Shown one piece after another: positions 35,101 to 47,040 of a stretch of 64,000 nucleotides of DNA. The position numbers and the translations under genes are program-made. The notes beneath the pieces were generated by a model that had not been told where the DNA came from, did no database searches, and worked only from the letters and a program-made list of their open reading frames with translations. This DNA is from Pelomyxa schiedti (lineage: Eukaryota; Evosea; Pelobiontida; Pelomyxidae): assembly GCA_020536535.1 (NCBI GenBank), contig JAHLWZ010000022.1, forward strand, positions 1 to 64,000, read 5' to 3'. Position 1 is the stretch's first letter, and each line of letters starts with the position of its first letter.

Positions 35101-35296
35101 TGAACAACACAATAGGTTTTTCTTCACCCTCTCCTTTCCTGTACGCTAACTCATTTTCCCGTGCCACTCGCACCAGCAACTCAATTTCGATGTTTCTATC
35201 CACAAAAGGTAGTCGTGGTGATGTAGCGCAATCATCCCGATGCGACGCAGTGGTACTGGTACTTGTGGTTGCCTGCGTGACGCACGACATCGACAT
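32165..35296 (-). CDS. P-loop NTPase (STAND/AAA-like) of unknown function with large C-terminal region
   Basis: The ATG at 35296 is followed by LPFVDRNIEIELLVRVAREN, then Walker A in VLFTAQLFGSGKTYFAKNAI (about 35110-35050). Walker B follows as WVICLDEIGALESAHV (about 34610-34565), with a helical stretch KLSGGIPRIIQRMYTHLLAH (about 34190-34130). The remaining roughly 550 residues have no fold I recognise, e.g. NPTDVLVFGDPTSKITHILE and WPDIREEVQKGLYTPRNGKN. Exons at about 33970-33040 and 32990-32600 join in frame over a 51-bp intron. The protein ends VVRKLMAQYDG at TGA 32165-32167. The opening resembles ATPase regions of crinkler-type and STAND proteins of other protists, but this is a resemblance only. 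It stands 127 bp upstream of the SCI1-like start on the same strand. Confidence 0.6.
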
Positions 35297-35490
35297 CTTA
35301 TCTCTAAAACGAACTTTCTAAGCCTCCCGATTCAAGTCGACTTGAATCAGATGTTCGATAAATAATTACTGGCAGGTACGTTGGGGTTCTAAGGGAGACA
35401 CCAAAAATTAATTGTTTCGGAGAAACTAGTTTTGGAACGAGTCGTTAGGCCGGTCCTTTTCAGCTGTGGGTTTTGGTTGTTGTGGTTGTG

Positions 35491-38400
35491 TCAGTGATTG
35501 CGAAGAAGGAAGTCCAAGGATCGTAGAACTTGTGCGTCAGTGAGGGGGACAAAGGGCACTAGTGAGTGTGTGTCTTTGGTCTCGGGGGGAAGCTGTGCCT
35601 GTGACGAATATGGTAGCCCCAGGCGGAATCTTTCGAGAAATGGTGATACCGGGTGTGATTGGCCGGCCATGGTGCACATTTGGGTGTACCACTCGGAGTA
35701 GGTGGGGATTGTGACGGAATCGGGGGTGCGGCTTTGCAGAAGCCGCAACAGAGTTCCGATTCCTACATTCATTCCGGCAATGGAATATGTTCTTGTCGTT
35801 GGTGCTGCTGGAGTGTCGGTTGCGGTTGATGTGCTGGCGTTATTGACGGTGGTGCTGGGTGCGGGAGGATTGAAGTGCGTGGTGACAGTTTGGAGAATGA
35901 CTTTGGTGCAGTAGTCAACTGGAACCATGTTTATATTCCGGGATTCACAGAGCGATGAGGGAGGGGGGTAGAGCTTGAACTCTGATACGGCGAGCAGGAA
36001 GCGTTGAAGCCAGTCCTTAGTGTTTACTTCTCCTGTTTGTGTGTTGCCGCAAATAAGAGCTGGCCTAAATACATTGAGCCGCCAATTACTTGGCATAATG
36101 CTACGGCATGACTGTATGAGAGTGTCGGATGCCCACTGGGAAAGAATAAGTTAACAGGAGTTGTTGATATTGAGAAATATTGCGTACTTTTGAACTGCTA
36201 TACCCACTTCGTGTCAAGTGTTGTGGTGAGTATACCGCACTGGAAGAGACAAAAAATACAGGCTTCAGTTTGTGCCGTACTGCCAGGGACATTATATCAT
36301 AGACAGGCCTTACATTTGACTGGTAGAGGTCATTGTATGGAAGGAAGTGGTTTACGTTGCTGGCAGAGTGGAATATTGCATCACAGTCACGGCACAGACC
36401 ATCAAACTCTTCCTCAGATAGACCAAAATGAGGGAGGCGCATATCCCCATGAATAATTTGAACCCTTTTATCTGACTTCGCTAAGCAGCTTACTCTGTCT
36501 GGTGTGGGAGAGTTTGTGGAGCGCACAATGCAGTGAATTACAGTAGATGGAAATTGGGACAATAAATCCAGAAGTAGGTTATATCCCAGGAAGCCTGTGG
36601 CTCCCGTGAGAATTGCAGAGTTCAATACGGTGGTAGATTGTGTGGCACCACAGCTTTTCAGCTCATTTTTAACGTGCTGATGGAGACTTTCCAAATCTTT
36701 AGAGATATCAACAGGTCCATCTGCGGAGGCAACTGTTGGCTTCAGGGATGCCAACGGTGAATTCAGAAGTTCGTCGTATGACACTGATATTGCCTGTGAC
36801 TGTAGCAGGCTCATTACTCTTACAGCGGACAAAGAGTCACCCCCAAGTTGTGAAAAACTGATATCTGGGGAAAACCGGTTTTTCAGAACTGATTTTATTG
36901 CATGCTTCACATATAACGAGTCAAGCTCTGATCTATACCGTGCCACAAAAGCTCTCCTGCATACTTTATTTGCCTCCGTAAGTAACCCATCTGCTGATGT
37001 CCATTCACTGGTTAAGTAATCAACATAAACGGCAGAAGGAACTTCATAAGATCGAAGACTGTTTTCTTTGGCTATGGTATGGAATTCCGAGAGAATTGTT
37101 TCTTCAAGAGGAGGAGTAAGGTCGGATGTGTGACTGGGGGAATCCCTTGTAGGAGGTGTCACACGGGGCAACACAATGGCTACAACTGAAGATTTAAAGG
37201 AATCGGCGTATATAAAGACACTCTTTACATGTCCAGCACGGGAGTACAGCAATTCAAGGCGTCCTAACTCAACAAACTCTCCTTGACTCAGTTTGGTAAC
37301 ATTAGTGCGGCGATCTATCACACGCAGGAAAGAGCCATCCCATTCACCAATATCTCCAGTACCAAACCATTCTGGCATTGCGGAACTGTTGAGGTACCCG
37401 TCTGAGCGCATATTGGAACGTTGTACATGAATTTCCCCCTGAGGGTTCGGCGAATTGACACTGTAACCTGAATGGAGTGAAACTTAGCGGAAAGAAGAGG
37501 AAAGCTAACCAAGTTCGGGAACAGAGACCAGCTTGAGGGGAACTGATACGCGACCGTTTTGTGCAATAGAACCAACTTCTGTTGACCCATAGCCTTCATT
37601 TATGGCGATTTTCAGTGTTCGGCGAAGGAAGCGCTTCATCTTCGGAGTGACGGGTGCTGATGTAACCTTCATACTTGATAGACGATCCCCTAGAACATAA
37701 CGCATGCGCCTCCTTGCCTCACGCTTAATACTGCTTGGTTCTGCCCCAGGGGTATTTACAAGTGAAGCTAACTGCGAGTCGTACATCGAGCGGATGACAT
37801 CACATATTCGGGGAACTGGCGTGAATGCCGTGGGTCGAAAGGCCTTAACTTCCTCAAAAAATCTCGACGAGTCCTTGCAGGGGAAATATAAGTGTCCCCC
37901 ATTAAAAGAGGCAATGTAGATATCTGAACGCCCAGCAGTGTGACTGAGTGGAAGGTAGGCATACAAAATCGCGTTTTTCAGTGTTAAAGGAAACTTCATG
38001 AATTTGCACCACTTTTCTTCAGTGAATAAAACTCCTTTTGGTCTTCCAGTACTACCACTTGTATATAGGATATTGGATAAGGCAGAGGGTTCTGTGCTGA
38101 CTGCAGTAAATGAATTTTCTGTTGGTTCTCCTTCCTAATAAGTATAAGGGATAACAATTTGGATGGGACTACCTTGACCAGTTGCTGGAAAGTTACAGTT
38201 GGAAATCCCTCTGGAGGTGCAGCTGTGTCATCAAGCAGTACAAGTAATGGAGACGTGCCTTCAGCACCCTTCAATGCTTCCAGTATACTTGGCAGGCAAG
38301 AAGATGACACGAATAGTGCATTTATTTTTGATTCATGAATAATGAAGCCAAGATCACTGACAGGCAAGACCGTTTGTATAGGAACAAACACCATTGATCC

Positions 38401-39667
38401 CATTAAAGAGGCGAAGTCAGCAACAACCCACTCAAGTCTGTTTTCTGCACAAACACCAACAACACTTCTAGGTTTAATTCCACGTAAGTTCAAGCCACAA
38501 GCAATTGAACGAGATAAGGTAGCAACTTGTTCGTATGTGTACCACCTTCTGTGGCAATCACCCACGGGGGAGTATTTTGTGTTGTCACCTGGAGCAGAAA
38601 AAGGTTGACTGATGAACTGCCTATCAGCATATGTGCACAAGCAGCGTTGCAAAATACGCAGGGATGATGTGTACTTGCACATTTCAGTCTTGACTGGCCA
38701 TCGGGGCTCTTGAACTTTATGATAAAACAATGTTCCATCGTGATCATGCAACTGCTTGGATGTACCTCCAGCATAGCAAGTTTCACAAACAGCATGTTCG
38801 TCACATTCAGAGCAGCGCCAGTATCTTTCCCCGCCTTCCAATGATATTCTGCGTTTGCAAAACGCACAGCTCCAGGAGCTGGCACCATCTTCATAACGGC
38901 GAGGATACTTAATCTTCAATTTCCTAACAAGAATTTCATTTGCAGAATCATCACTTTGGTGCTTTGAGGTCACTCTTGATTCACCCCTGAACTCCATTGT
39001 ATCTAAAAAGGAACAAACCCAACCAATAAGTTAAACTCAAGTTACACAAAAAATGAAAAAAAAAGGCAATTTTCAACACACCCGGTGGCTGTGGGTTAAT
39101 AAGTAGGGAGTTTCCCCCATCCGTCACCATAGTCTGCTGCGGCGGTTGCTGCTGCTGCAGCATGTTCTGCTGCAAAAGAGACTGTATAGCAGCGGCAGCG
39201 TCTCCGCGGCCGCCCTGTGGGCCTCCCCCCAGGGTAACTATAGGCACATTCTTGCCGCCAAATAGCGCCTGCAGAATTGCACTTGTGGCAGCATCCTGCA
39301 CATTTCCCCCTTGACTTCGCGGCGGCTGCTGTTGCTGCTGAGAAGCCTGCGAGGGCGCGGGTGGCTGTGGAAATATAAACGGCTGCTGCGTTTGTGGTGT
39401 GCCGGAGCCTGTCATAGAAACAGAAGCTGATGTGGAATGCGTCGGTGTGCTGCCATTTGGTCCTTGTTGATGTTGATTGTGGTTGGTGTTGTTGTTGCTG
39501 TTGGCCTTGCTGTTCTTTTTGTTATGGTTGTTTCTTTTCTTGGTCATTTGGGAGTATACGGCCCTTGATATGACGTAAGCAAAAACTACGGCAATGGTCA
39601 CAGCCACAACGACAGCAACAACCACCGACGAAAGTGGCCGCCCCGTCCCATCATTCTCCCCCGACAT
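35491..39667 (-). CDS. Membrane-anchored ZZ-finger carboxylic-acid-reductase-like enzyme (A-PCP-reductase)
   Basis: Predicted to activate a carboxylic acid with ATP, load it on a carrier thiol and release it by NAD(P)H reduction as an aldehyde. Exon 1 (ATG 39667) encodes one TM (SSVVVAVVVAVTIAVVFAYV), a basic stretch and a long Asn/Gln/Pro-rich linker. It ends at donor GTGTGTTG (about 39083) and joins in phase to 39003. Then a ZZ-type finger: SCAFCKRRISLEGGERYWRC, SECDEHAVCETC and a terminal HDHD. Adenylation motifs are NILYTSGSTGRPKGVLF, NEGYGSTEVGSIAQ and GTGDIGEWDGSFLRVIDRR. The carrier site is FSQLGGDSLSAVRVM. The reductase has ILTGATGFLGYNLLLDLLSQ, FHSASNVNHFLPY and catalytic GYSSSK. Total about 1,330 residues, slightly longer than bacterial CARs. 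Stop TGA 35491-35493. The substrate cannot be read from sequence. Confidence 0.8.
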
Positions 39668-39916
39668 ACGCTCAAACGCAACTAAAAAAAACCCCACGCA
39701 AGAAAGAGGGGCCAAAAGGGAAAATTTTTTTTTTAAAAAAAAAAAAGGGCGAGCCTCCTCACTCAGAGATAACGTACCGTCACTACAAAACGGAATCGAG
39801 CTTTCAATGAGGCAAGAAAAAATTCTAGGAACAAAGTGATGGTAGTGGCAGCAAGGGTTCAAGCTTACGATGGAATTTCCATCATTGAAAGAGTTATTGG
39901 GTGTGAATCACTGCCC

Positions 39917-42869
39917 TCAGAGGCGAGTAGTGGCCGAGAGGCTCGATGCACGCAAGGTGAGGCTGGAGCTCAGGGTATTTGCAGGCCGCAGGGAGCCTCG
40001 CCCAGTTGCCGCGGGTCTCCTGCCAGGCGTGGGCTTGTTACTGCCACTGCTGCTGCTGGTTGTGGTGGTGGTGGTCGCGGCGGCTGTGAGGGGCTGCTGG
40101 CCTGACTCGGTGACTTGCCGCCTTGCGGGTCCTAGCTTACATTCCCTGACATTCTTGGCGAAGGTGAGGGAGCTGCAGGGAGAGGGGGAGGGAAAAGGGA
40201 GGATTGGTTAGCGAGCTTGTGTGTTTGTGTGCTTTGTTTGGTAGAGTGGTTGGGTGAAGGGAGTGGGTGGGTTTTTTTTGGGTGTGGGTGAAACAAACGA
40301 GCTTACTTACTTGATGGTGTGGTTGGTATCGGACCGCATTGGAGAGATGTTGACGAACATGAGAACTTTGGATCCGGCTAATTGACATGAGAGGAAGAAG
40401 GAGAGGGAAAGGAGAAGAGGAAGGGGAGCCAAACCTGAAAGATACTCACGGAGCACGTGAGTTAATTTCGAAGCTCTGAAAGTGGCAGTGGCATTTTTTG
40501 CTTGGAGTTTGGCATTAGAGCGGATTTCGTAACAAGGGTGCATACATATGTTGAGGATTACTTGGCTCAGATGACTTAGTGAGAGGTTAATCGCCTTTGC
40601 TTCAGCTAGTCTTTGCCCAGTAACACCCGATTCTTCAATTCGTTCAGAGCCTGCCAGATCCACCAAATTTAACACGCTGTTAAATTTCTGCATAGTTTCA
40701 TTGTTCACTGCTCTTACTCTGAGTTGAAATATGCTTGGCGCAAAGTGAGTTTGTTGAGTTTGGGGAAGAAAAAAAAGAACCAGTGGGAACGAGAGGAATC
40801 AGCATTGAGAAGTGTTTCTGCCCGTGCTCTATTCTTTGCAGAGAGTGAGATGAGCTCGTAAACCTCTGCTGGGGTGCTCACTTTGACTATCCCAATTTAG
40901 TTTTAAAGTGATGAGCTCAACATTAATACTTGTGCTGAGGTTTGTTATGGTTACTTTCTGGTTCTTTTCCAGGATTGAGAGCTTTGCAGATTTATCGAGA
41001 GCGAGAAGGTCGTGCATTTCATCTAGGTAAATCTGTTTTGAGTAAATTAGGTATTCCCTCTCTTGGTTTATTTACATTACCTCCATGCATGAGACTTCAA
41101 ATTCATACGTCCAACCCTGAAGATTTTTTGAATTCTTGTATTGAAACACGTATTCCATAGCACGAGGAATGACACCCCGGAGGGTTTCAGCTCCTTCTTC
41201 ACTGAAAACATTGGGAGGGCCCTCCATTGTAAAGGTTTTGCCGCTCCCAGTTTGTCCATACCTGCAGAGGGTAAGAATAGTTGACCTATTTTCAACATAC
41301 GCAAATATACAGCAATGGTAACCATCCAGTACACTCTGGACAAGAGGTGCTATTTCCTGAAATACTTCTTCCTGTGTGGTCATCTTAGGGAAAACCTGGG
41401 AGTGGTGAGTAAAGTTTAGATAAGGTTTGGATGAACCTTGTCAAAGAGGAAAGGGTGCTTCTTTAAAGTGGGAGAACCAGTCACATCTTTCTTTTTGAAT
41501 GAAGTTGTGTCAAATCAGAAGCAACAAATAAAACTTACACTGGGCTCGAGTATGATGACCTCGCGGTAATCCTGCTCAAATTGAAATTGGGCTAACTCTT
41601 TATCACCTTTAAAAAGCCTTAGTAAACAATGCATTGAAGGTAAAAGCGCACTCAGCTCAGGCCTGATTCGGCAGTACACCCTAATACTTCCAATTTGTTC
41701 CTGCCATTTATTGTGTATCCTTTTCCGCTCTTCTTCTGACTCATGTAATTTATTCTTCAATTCACTAATAAGTTGCTCATTGGCAGTGATGGTGTTTGTA
41801 TGTTGTTCTATTTGAGCCATTGCCTCTTGTAATTGTTTTTGTGCAGTCTGGAGATTGTCTGTAACAGTTCATACAATAAGAAAGCCCTACCTCATATTCC
41901 TCTTGTAGAGTGGTCAATTCGGACAACCTCTCTTCACTGAGTTTCTTTAGTAAAATATTAGTCAGTGTGCTGTGGGAAGTGGGCTCTGGCGTGTGGAACC
42001 TATATCCAAGATTGTGCATGTGTCTGGGTGTGTGAACTGCCAGTTAATGGTGGATAGACCTTGAATCCGTCTCTAGAAAGACGAGTCTGTTCTAGGTCCT
42101 CTACAGCTTCTTTCAACTGCTCTAGTGTGGTCTGCAACTGGCCCTCTTTTTCACGGAGATTGTTCAAACGTTCTTCGGCCAATTCTTTGGCTTTGGTGAG
42201 ATCAACTTTCAGCCTTTCAGATTCCGTCGGCTTTTTTTCTTATGGATACACATTATTCCAAGGTGAAAATTTGCAGAGCAACCAGCAACCACACTCACGT
42301 GTAGTAGTAGCAGCAGAAGCAACAGCGCGAGACGCGGGCTTTTTCAAGAGCGCGGCCTTGGTCGCCGCAGCAGCGTTCGGCTTGTCCTTAGCTACAGTAG
42401 CACCACCGCTAATAGGTTTTCGCGTGGAAGCCGAGCTCTTGGGCCTGCTATCGGTCGTACCGCTAGTAGTAGAACTGCCCTTATCCGTAGTTGTTGTTTT
42501 GGGCTTTTTGGGTGCTGGATCATGTGCCACACCTCCAGTCTTACCACTTGACCTTAAGGGGGAAAAAAAAAAAAAAAAAAAAAAGTTAAAATAGGGCACA
42601 AAAAGGGGGTTTGACATGTGAACACACGGTTTGGAGTTTGTGGTTGCCGTCGCTGTGGGTTTTTTTGTTGTTGGTTCGCCTTGCGGTTGTTGGTCCAGGG
42701 CACCCGGCTGTGTGCGGTTATGGGATTGCTTGGTGGGCTTGGTAGCCACGACCTGCTGCTGCCTGGGTTGGTTTCTGTCGTGGGCGGCACCAACTTGGGT
42801 CGATGAAGACGAGGGCGACGACGTGCGGCGGGCCCTCTTCAAGGGCAACAGCTTCTCCTCATCGGCCAT
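39917..42869 (-). CDS. Kinesin-14 family motor (C-terminal motor, minus-end directed)
   Basis: The ATG at 42869 starts a basic, Thr/Pro/Gln-rich tail (MADEEKLLPLKRARRTSSPS) suited to microtubule binding. A coiled coil follows (LAEERLNNLREKEGQLQTTL, about 42190-42090; KKLSEERLSELTTLQEEYE). The neck ISELKNKLHESEEERKRIHN runs into IRVYCRIRP (about 41665), which is the kinesin-14 neck-motor junction. The motor has YGQTGSGKTFTMEG (about 41250), the switch II block LVDLAGSERIEESGVTGQRL and AKAINLSLSHL, then FRASKLTHVLREYLSG and KVLMFVNISPMRSD. After the motor is SLTFAKNVRECKLG and an unusually long Ser/Thr/Arg-rich extension of about 75 residues, stopping at TGA 39917-39919. Role: spindle or cargo transport, inferred from the family. 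Confidence 0.88.
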
Positions 42870-43054
42870 TCAGCCACCGTTCCTTGTGTTTTTTTTTTTT
42901 TTCGGCGTTTCCGTGAACCCCAGACAGATCTCATACCTCTTGAGGTGCCGGACTTCCGGCGGACAATGAACCTGTTCTTCTTCACGTCACAGGTGCGCCT
43001 CCGTAACTCCGAGTATAGCCCAGCCACCGCGGTCTACAACAAGTTGGTTCATAA

Positions 43055-43995
43055 ATGAGAAGTGCCACCGCAGCAGCAGCGGCCGGCGGCAGTAAATTGT
43101 GGGCACGCAGGGCCAAACCCGCCTCATTTCGTTTCCCCTGGGCCGAGCACGAGAGAGAAGCCTGGCTCGTTGTGCCTGTGGCTTTCATCGTCTTCGCTGC
43201 GCTTTTCATATGCGGAGCCTTCAACGCGGCATATTGGAGCGTTTGCACAGAGGACACATACAACGACCCAGATACCACGTGCTCATCCTGCCACCCGGTG
43301 TGTAAAGTTCAGTTTATGAGCTTCTCCATGCCCAATCTGTACTTGCCAATCTCCACTGGTTTACGGACCTTTTGTTAGACGTGCATTTATGGCATAATTG
43401 AGCTTATTGCCTCCACTTACAGCTTTGTATTAGTTATAGTTTTTATGTTGTTTAAGGTCTGTCTTCTTTCTAATTATGACTTAATTATAGTGACGTCACA
43501 TAAAACAAACATGTTTTCTTAAGGGAACGCTGGTGACCATTCTTGGAATTGGGGCACTCCTTTGTAGGTAATTCCTTCATTCCGTGCGGATCAGTAAACC
43601 TTCTCCTATGGAACTTTGACTGTGCAGTAGAGTTCGCAACCATGCTGGTCGGAACTGTGTGAGTACTCGCCTGTGTTCATCCGACTTCATTCTCATTGTG
43701 CTTCAGCCTACAGCTATTGTTCCCTTGTAATCAGTCCTTTCCCCGTGCAATGACCCAAGTTTGTCTCGGCATACAGTGGGTTGCCGCTGGTGGTGCCCTT
43801 TCGGTGTTTGCTGTGATAGGTATCACTACCTGTGTAAGAAAGCATAGAAATGGTGAGAGGGCCCACATATTGTCAGAAAATGTGCAGGGAGACAATGACA
43901 CTGAAGCACCCAAACCAGCCTCACCATGTGCTACTGAACCCCAGGAAGTTAAAGTGACCAACTCTCGAGTAGCTCGCCAAGTTCGCCACATCTGA
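43055..43995 (+). CDS. Four-TM protein, function unknown
   Basis: An ATG at 43055 opens a basic, Ala-rich N-terminus. TM1 is WLVVPVAFIVFAALFICGAF, then a Cys-rich loop (SVCTEDTYNDPDTTCSSCHP). A phase-0 intron (43298-43378) joins to TCIYGIIELIASTYSFVLVI (TM2), and the next exon GTLVTILGIGALLC (43525-43569) is TM3. A further exon near 43630-43660 is uncertain. The last exon gives VCLGIQWVAAGGALSVFAVI (TM4) and a hydrophilic tail with acidic and Pro-rich sequence, ending at 43995. The four-helix layout with a Cys-bearing first loop resembles tetraspanin-like or claudin-like topology, but the tetraspanin CCG motif was not seen. The gene is divergent from kinesin-14 (185 bp) and convergent with the PPM phosphatase gene. 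Confidence 0.55.
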
Positions 43996-44179
43996 TCAAC
44001 AGGAACACCATTCCGGAATGTATTTTGAAACTCCCACTCCCTGTACAATTCCAATGCAGTGGTTCATGAACAATTTGAAAGTGAAAATTGGGAAGGAATT
44101 TTTTTTCTTTTTGTTGTCATTCTATTAGCCTCTTGAAACATACAACAACCTCTGTTTGTTCAAAAAATGTGTACCCCCT

Positions 44180-46654
44180 TTATGATTTTGACAGGGGTGG
44201 TGTGGGGGGTGCTGCTGAGGAACCTGCTTGTAGAGGACCACTACCCAAACCACCTACTTGAATAACAATACAAGTGGTATGGTCCATCTTCCCTGGGTAA
44301 AGTTTGTAATCCACGGGCAGCTTTTTGTCTGGATTCTTCTCCATCCAATCCCTATGTCACTGTCATTGTGGATATGGTGGCCAGAACTACAAACCGGCTC
44401 TCTTGTGTGCAGATTTGGCAGTACTCCAGAACGGAGTTCGCCACTGATGTGGGCGTTACATCATTGGATAGCATGCTGCCATGTAGGAAACCTCTGTTGG
44501 ATTTGGCAGAAAACACAATTTCCTCGAGTTTGGAAGCCCTGGACAATGTCAGTGGATATTTTTGAGGTGTTACTACATGTATGTTTCACAAAGATTGTGA
44601 GCAAGGGGCATATTGCTTGACATTGCTTCCTCCCAAGACATTGCGGAAAACCTGGCGCATAAATCACCAGGCTGCACTCCAAGAAACTCAGGAGTCAAGT
44701 TGTCATGCACTCCGTCACTTTTTGAAGAATAAGAAAAGGTGCACAATTTTCGTCACATACCTTGCACACAGTATCATATCTCCCGGGATGGCTTCAGTGT
44801 ACCAAACCCGAAGATTTCGCAAATCAGGGTGTTGACAGTCCACATAGGGACCCAGGCGGCCACCTGGATCCCTTCTATCCTCCGTCCCTCCAGGGCTGTG
44901 GTTCCCGCAACTAAATTGTATTAGCCTATCAGATTTTGTGGCAAACACACGTCATATCCGAGAATCTGTGTTCAGTAGAGGACCAAAAAAAAGCCTTTTG
45001 CCGAGTGATTAACAGCATAAATGTAACATGTGGCTCATATTGATACCTTGCAGTCACCAACTCCAATTAATATACAAGCATATGTCTCTGGGGTGGGAGT
45101 CTGTGGCCCTTTTCTCTTTGTTTTTTTGTAGTCGGCCAGTGGTACAATACATCCACCTAACAGAGTTGTGGTGCCCACTTCCCAAGCCTCTGGTTTCCCC
45201 CTTATAACAGCATTGTGAGCTTCTACAAGTGCGTTGATGACGATAGGGCTGATGTCTTTGATATTGTTTATTTTACTGTGACACAGTCAAAAGATGAAAG
45301 AAAACGAGATGTGCAACCAAAGACTTTCGCTCAAAAATTTGGTGAATGCTGTGCAAGCGGCTTTTGCAGCATCACGGGGTTTAACCCCCCAATTGCAACC
45401 ATCAGTTATACCTGGGAAGGGCAAAGTTATCTAGTTGGTAAAAGAGACGAGGGAATACAAAATGTGGTGAGTTTATCAAACATATGAATCGAATAGTGGT
45501 CACAAATTGGTTCCCCTTGCTTTGAATGTTGGCAATGATTTACTGATTTAATTATATTATGTGGTAGCATTGGCAATTGATACTTTGGTGTGGCTAGTGG
45601 GAGAGATGGGATATGTGGAAATACTCCGGGCACAGGCAATTCCTTGAAAAGATTGCATGGATTCATTGAGAGGCCCGTCTATTACATGAAGTGGAATTGC
45701 ATCAGTAACAGGTTTAACTGGCTTCTGTGGAAACTCTGAGAGAACTTCTTAAAGCAAACAATGTAATTAAACAAATCGTTACTAAAGGGACAAACGAGAA
45801 TTAAAAAACAAAATTGGAGATTAAGAAAAACGAGAGCGCACGTTGGGAATGGCCCTGCAAATGTGAAGAACTCCATTTGAGGGATCTCCTGTGAAGTCCA
45901 CAGAAATTTTTTTCAGAGCGGACTTAGTTTGCTGCAATAGAGTGGTTTTCTGCAAAAGTCACCTTACTTGAAGCAGAGAGGAAAAAAAACCTAATACTAC
46001 CTCCTTTTCTTCGGCCTCAAGTTCTTGAAGCTTTGCCTTCAAGGCAGCCTGCTTTTCTGAGATTCGAGCCAACCTTATTTATTTTTTTAAATTGTGTTAT
46101 TGGTGTAGCAAATGAAGCATGCTATACCGAGCTTCAAGTGCAGCTACGTCGTGAGTTAGTCTCTTATGCACAATTAAATTTACGCCCACAGGAGCAATTC
46201 CGTCAGGTCCGCAACTCGAAGAATCCGAAGATGATAAAGAGGAAGAAGCCGAAGAGCACGACAAGAGGTGAGGTGACGAAGTCGATGTAGTAAGGTGAGG
46301 TGTTGGTGAAGCAGGGGATGCCTTCGGAAGCACCAAGTGTGGCGACGACAGCGACGGCGTGACTCGGTGCTGCTGCGTCGGCGTTTGCGATTGCGGTAAT
46401 GCTCGCTGCTGCGTCAGCGTCGGCGTTGGCGTCTGAGGCTGAGGTTGAGATTGAGATTGCGATTGCGGTTGCGGTTGGTTTTGAGTTGATACGGCCGTGT
46501 CGGAGGAACAAGATGACGACGACGAAGATCCAGGGGGAGGCGAGGATGAAGTGCCAGATTCTACGGAGGGGAGATCTGGTGTTGTGGGAGTTGAGTTTAC
46601 AGAAGAATGTGGTAACGGCGGCGTCGCCGTTTGTGTTGTTGCCGACGTGCGCAT
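44180..46654 (-). CDS. PPM/PP2C-family protein phosphatase with S/Q/P-rich N-terminus
   Basis: Metal-dependent Ser/Thr phosphatase spread over many short exons. The ATG at 46654 opens a Thr/Pro/Ser/Gln-rich region (about 150 residues). A coiled coil follows (LTHDVAALEARYSMLHL; ISEKQAALKAKLQELEAEEK). Linker exons give KISVDFTGDPSNGVLHI and EVLSEFPQKPVKPVTDAIPL. The catalytic domain has ITDGCNWGVKPRDAAKAACT (about 45415-45325), HNAVIRGKPEAWEVGTTTLL (about 45215-45150), ACILIGVGDCK, and VWYTEAIPGDMILCASDGVH (rebuilt over an intron at 44757-44716). It ends with PVDYKLYPGKMDHTTCIVIQ. The DG, GTTT, GD and SDG blocks fit metal coordination in PPM enzymes. The stop is TAA 44180-44182. The N-terminal order resembles protist PPM proteins with an extended regulatory head; the substrate is unknown. 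Confidence 0.75.
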
Positions 46655-47040
46655 CCCGTGCACTTACAAGTGACACTTTTTCGTTTGTTTGTTTTTTGCT
46701 TTGGCTTGATTCGGCGTAGATCACCCTTCATTTCTGCACTGTATGTTGCCCGAAAAAAAGTTACACCATCTTTCCACACAGATTGTCACGTTCAAAGGAA
46801 TGCTCTGAGAGTTTCCAGTGATATCAACAACAGGATATGAAACTCACTCCGCAGGAATCCGAATGCTCCTGTGTGGAGGGCCATTCCCCAGTCCAGCAGA
46901 AAAAAGTAACCGCACACGAGAAAAACGGAAGAAAAACTAGGTGAACATTAAAAAAAGAGAGGAAAACCCATAAAGGAGCATCACAAACAACCAAAAACAA
47001 AAAAAAATAAAAAGGAACCAAAGTGACGTGACTGTCGCAC
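46655..47040. promoter_or_regulatory. Divergent promoter between PPM phosphatase and RING/TRAF genes
   Basis: A 386-bp interval between two start codons facing outward. It is A/T-rich with A-runs near 46970-47010. No TATA box or initiator can be assigned with confidence. Frames seen in it are short and have no recognisable domain. Confidence 0.4.

Noticed and set aside
45215-45487. Plus-strand 90-codon frame (MSFYKCVDDDRADVFDIVYF...)
   Set aside because: The minus strand gives strongly conserved PPM exons across the same bases, so this is antisense noise.
46203-46724. Frames rich in Asp/Ala/Ile opposite and beside the PPM phosphatase head
   Set aside because: Alternate-frame readings of the Ser/Gln repeat; no family match and no continuation.
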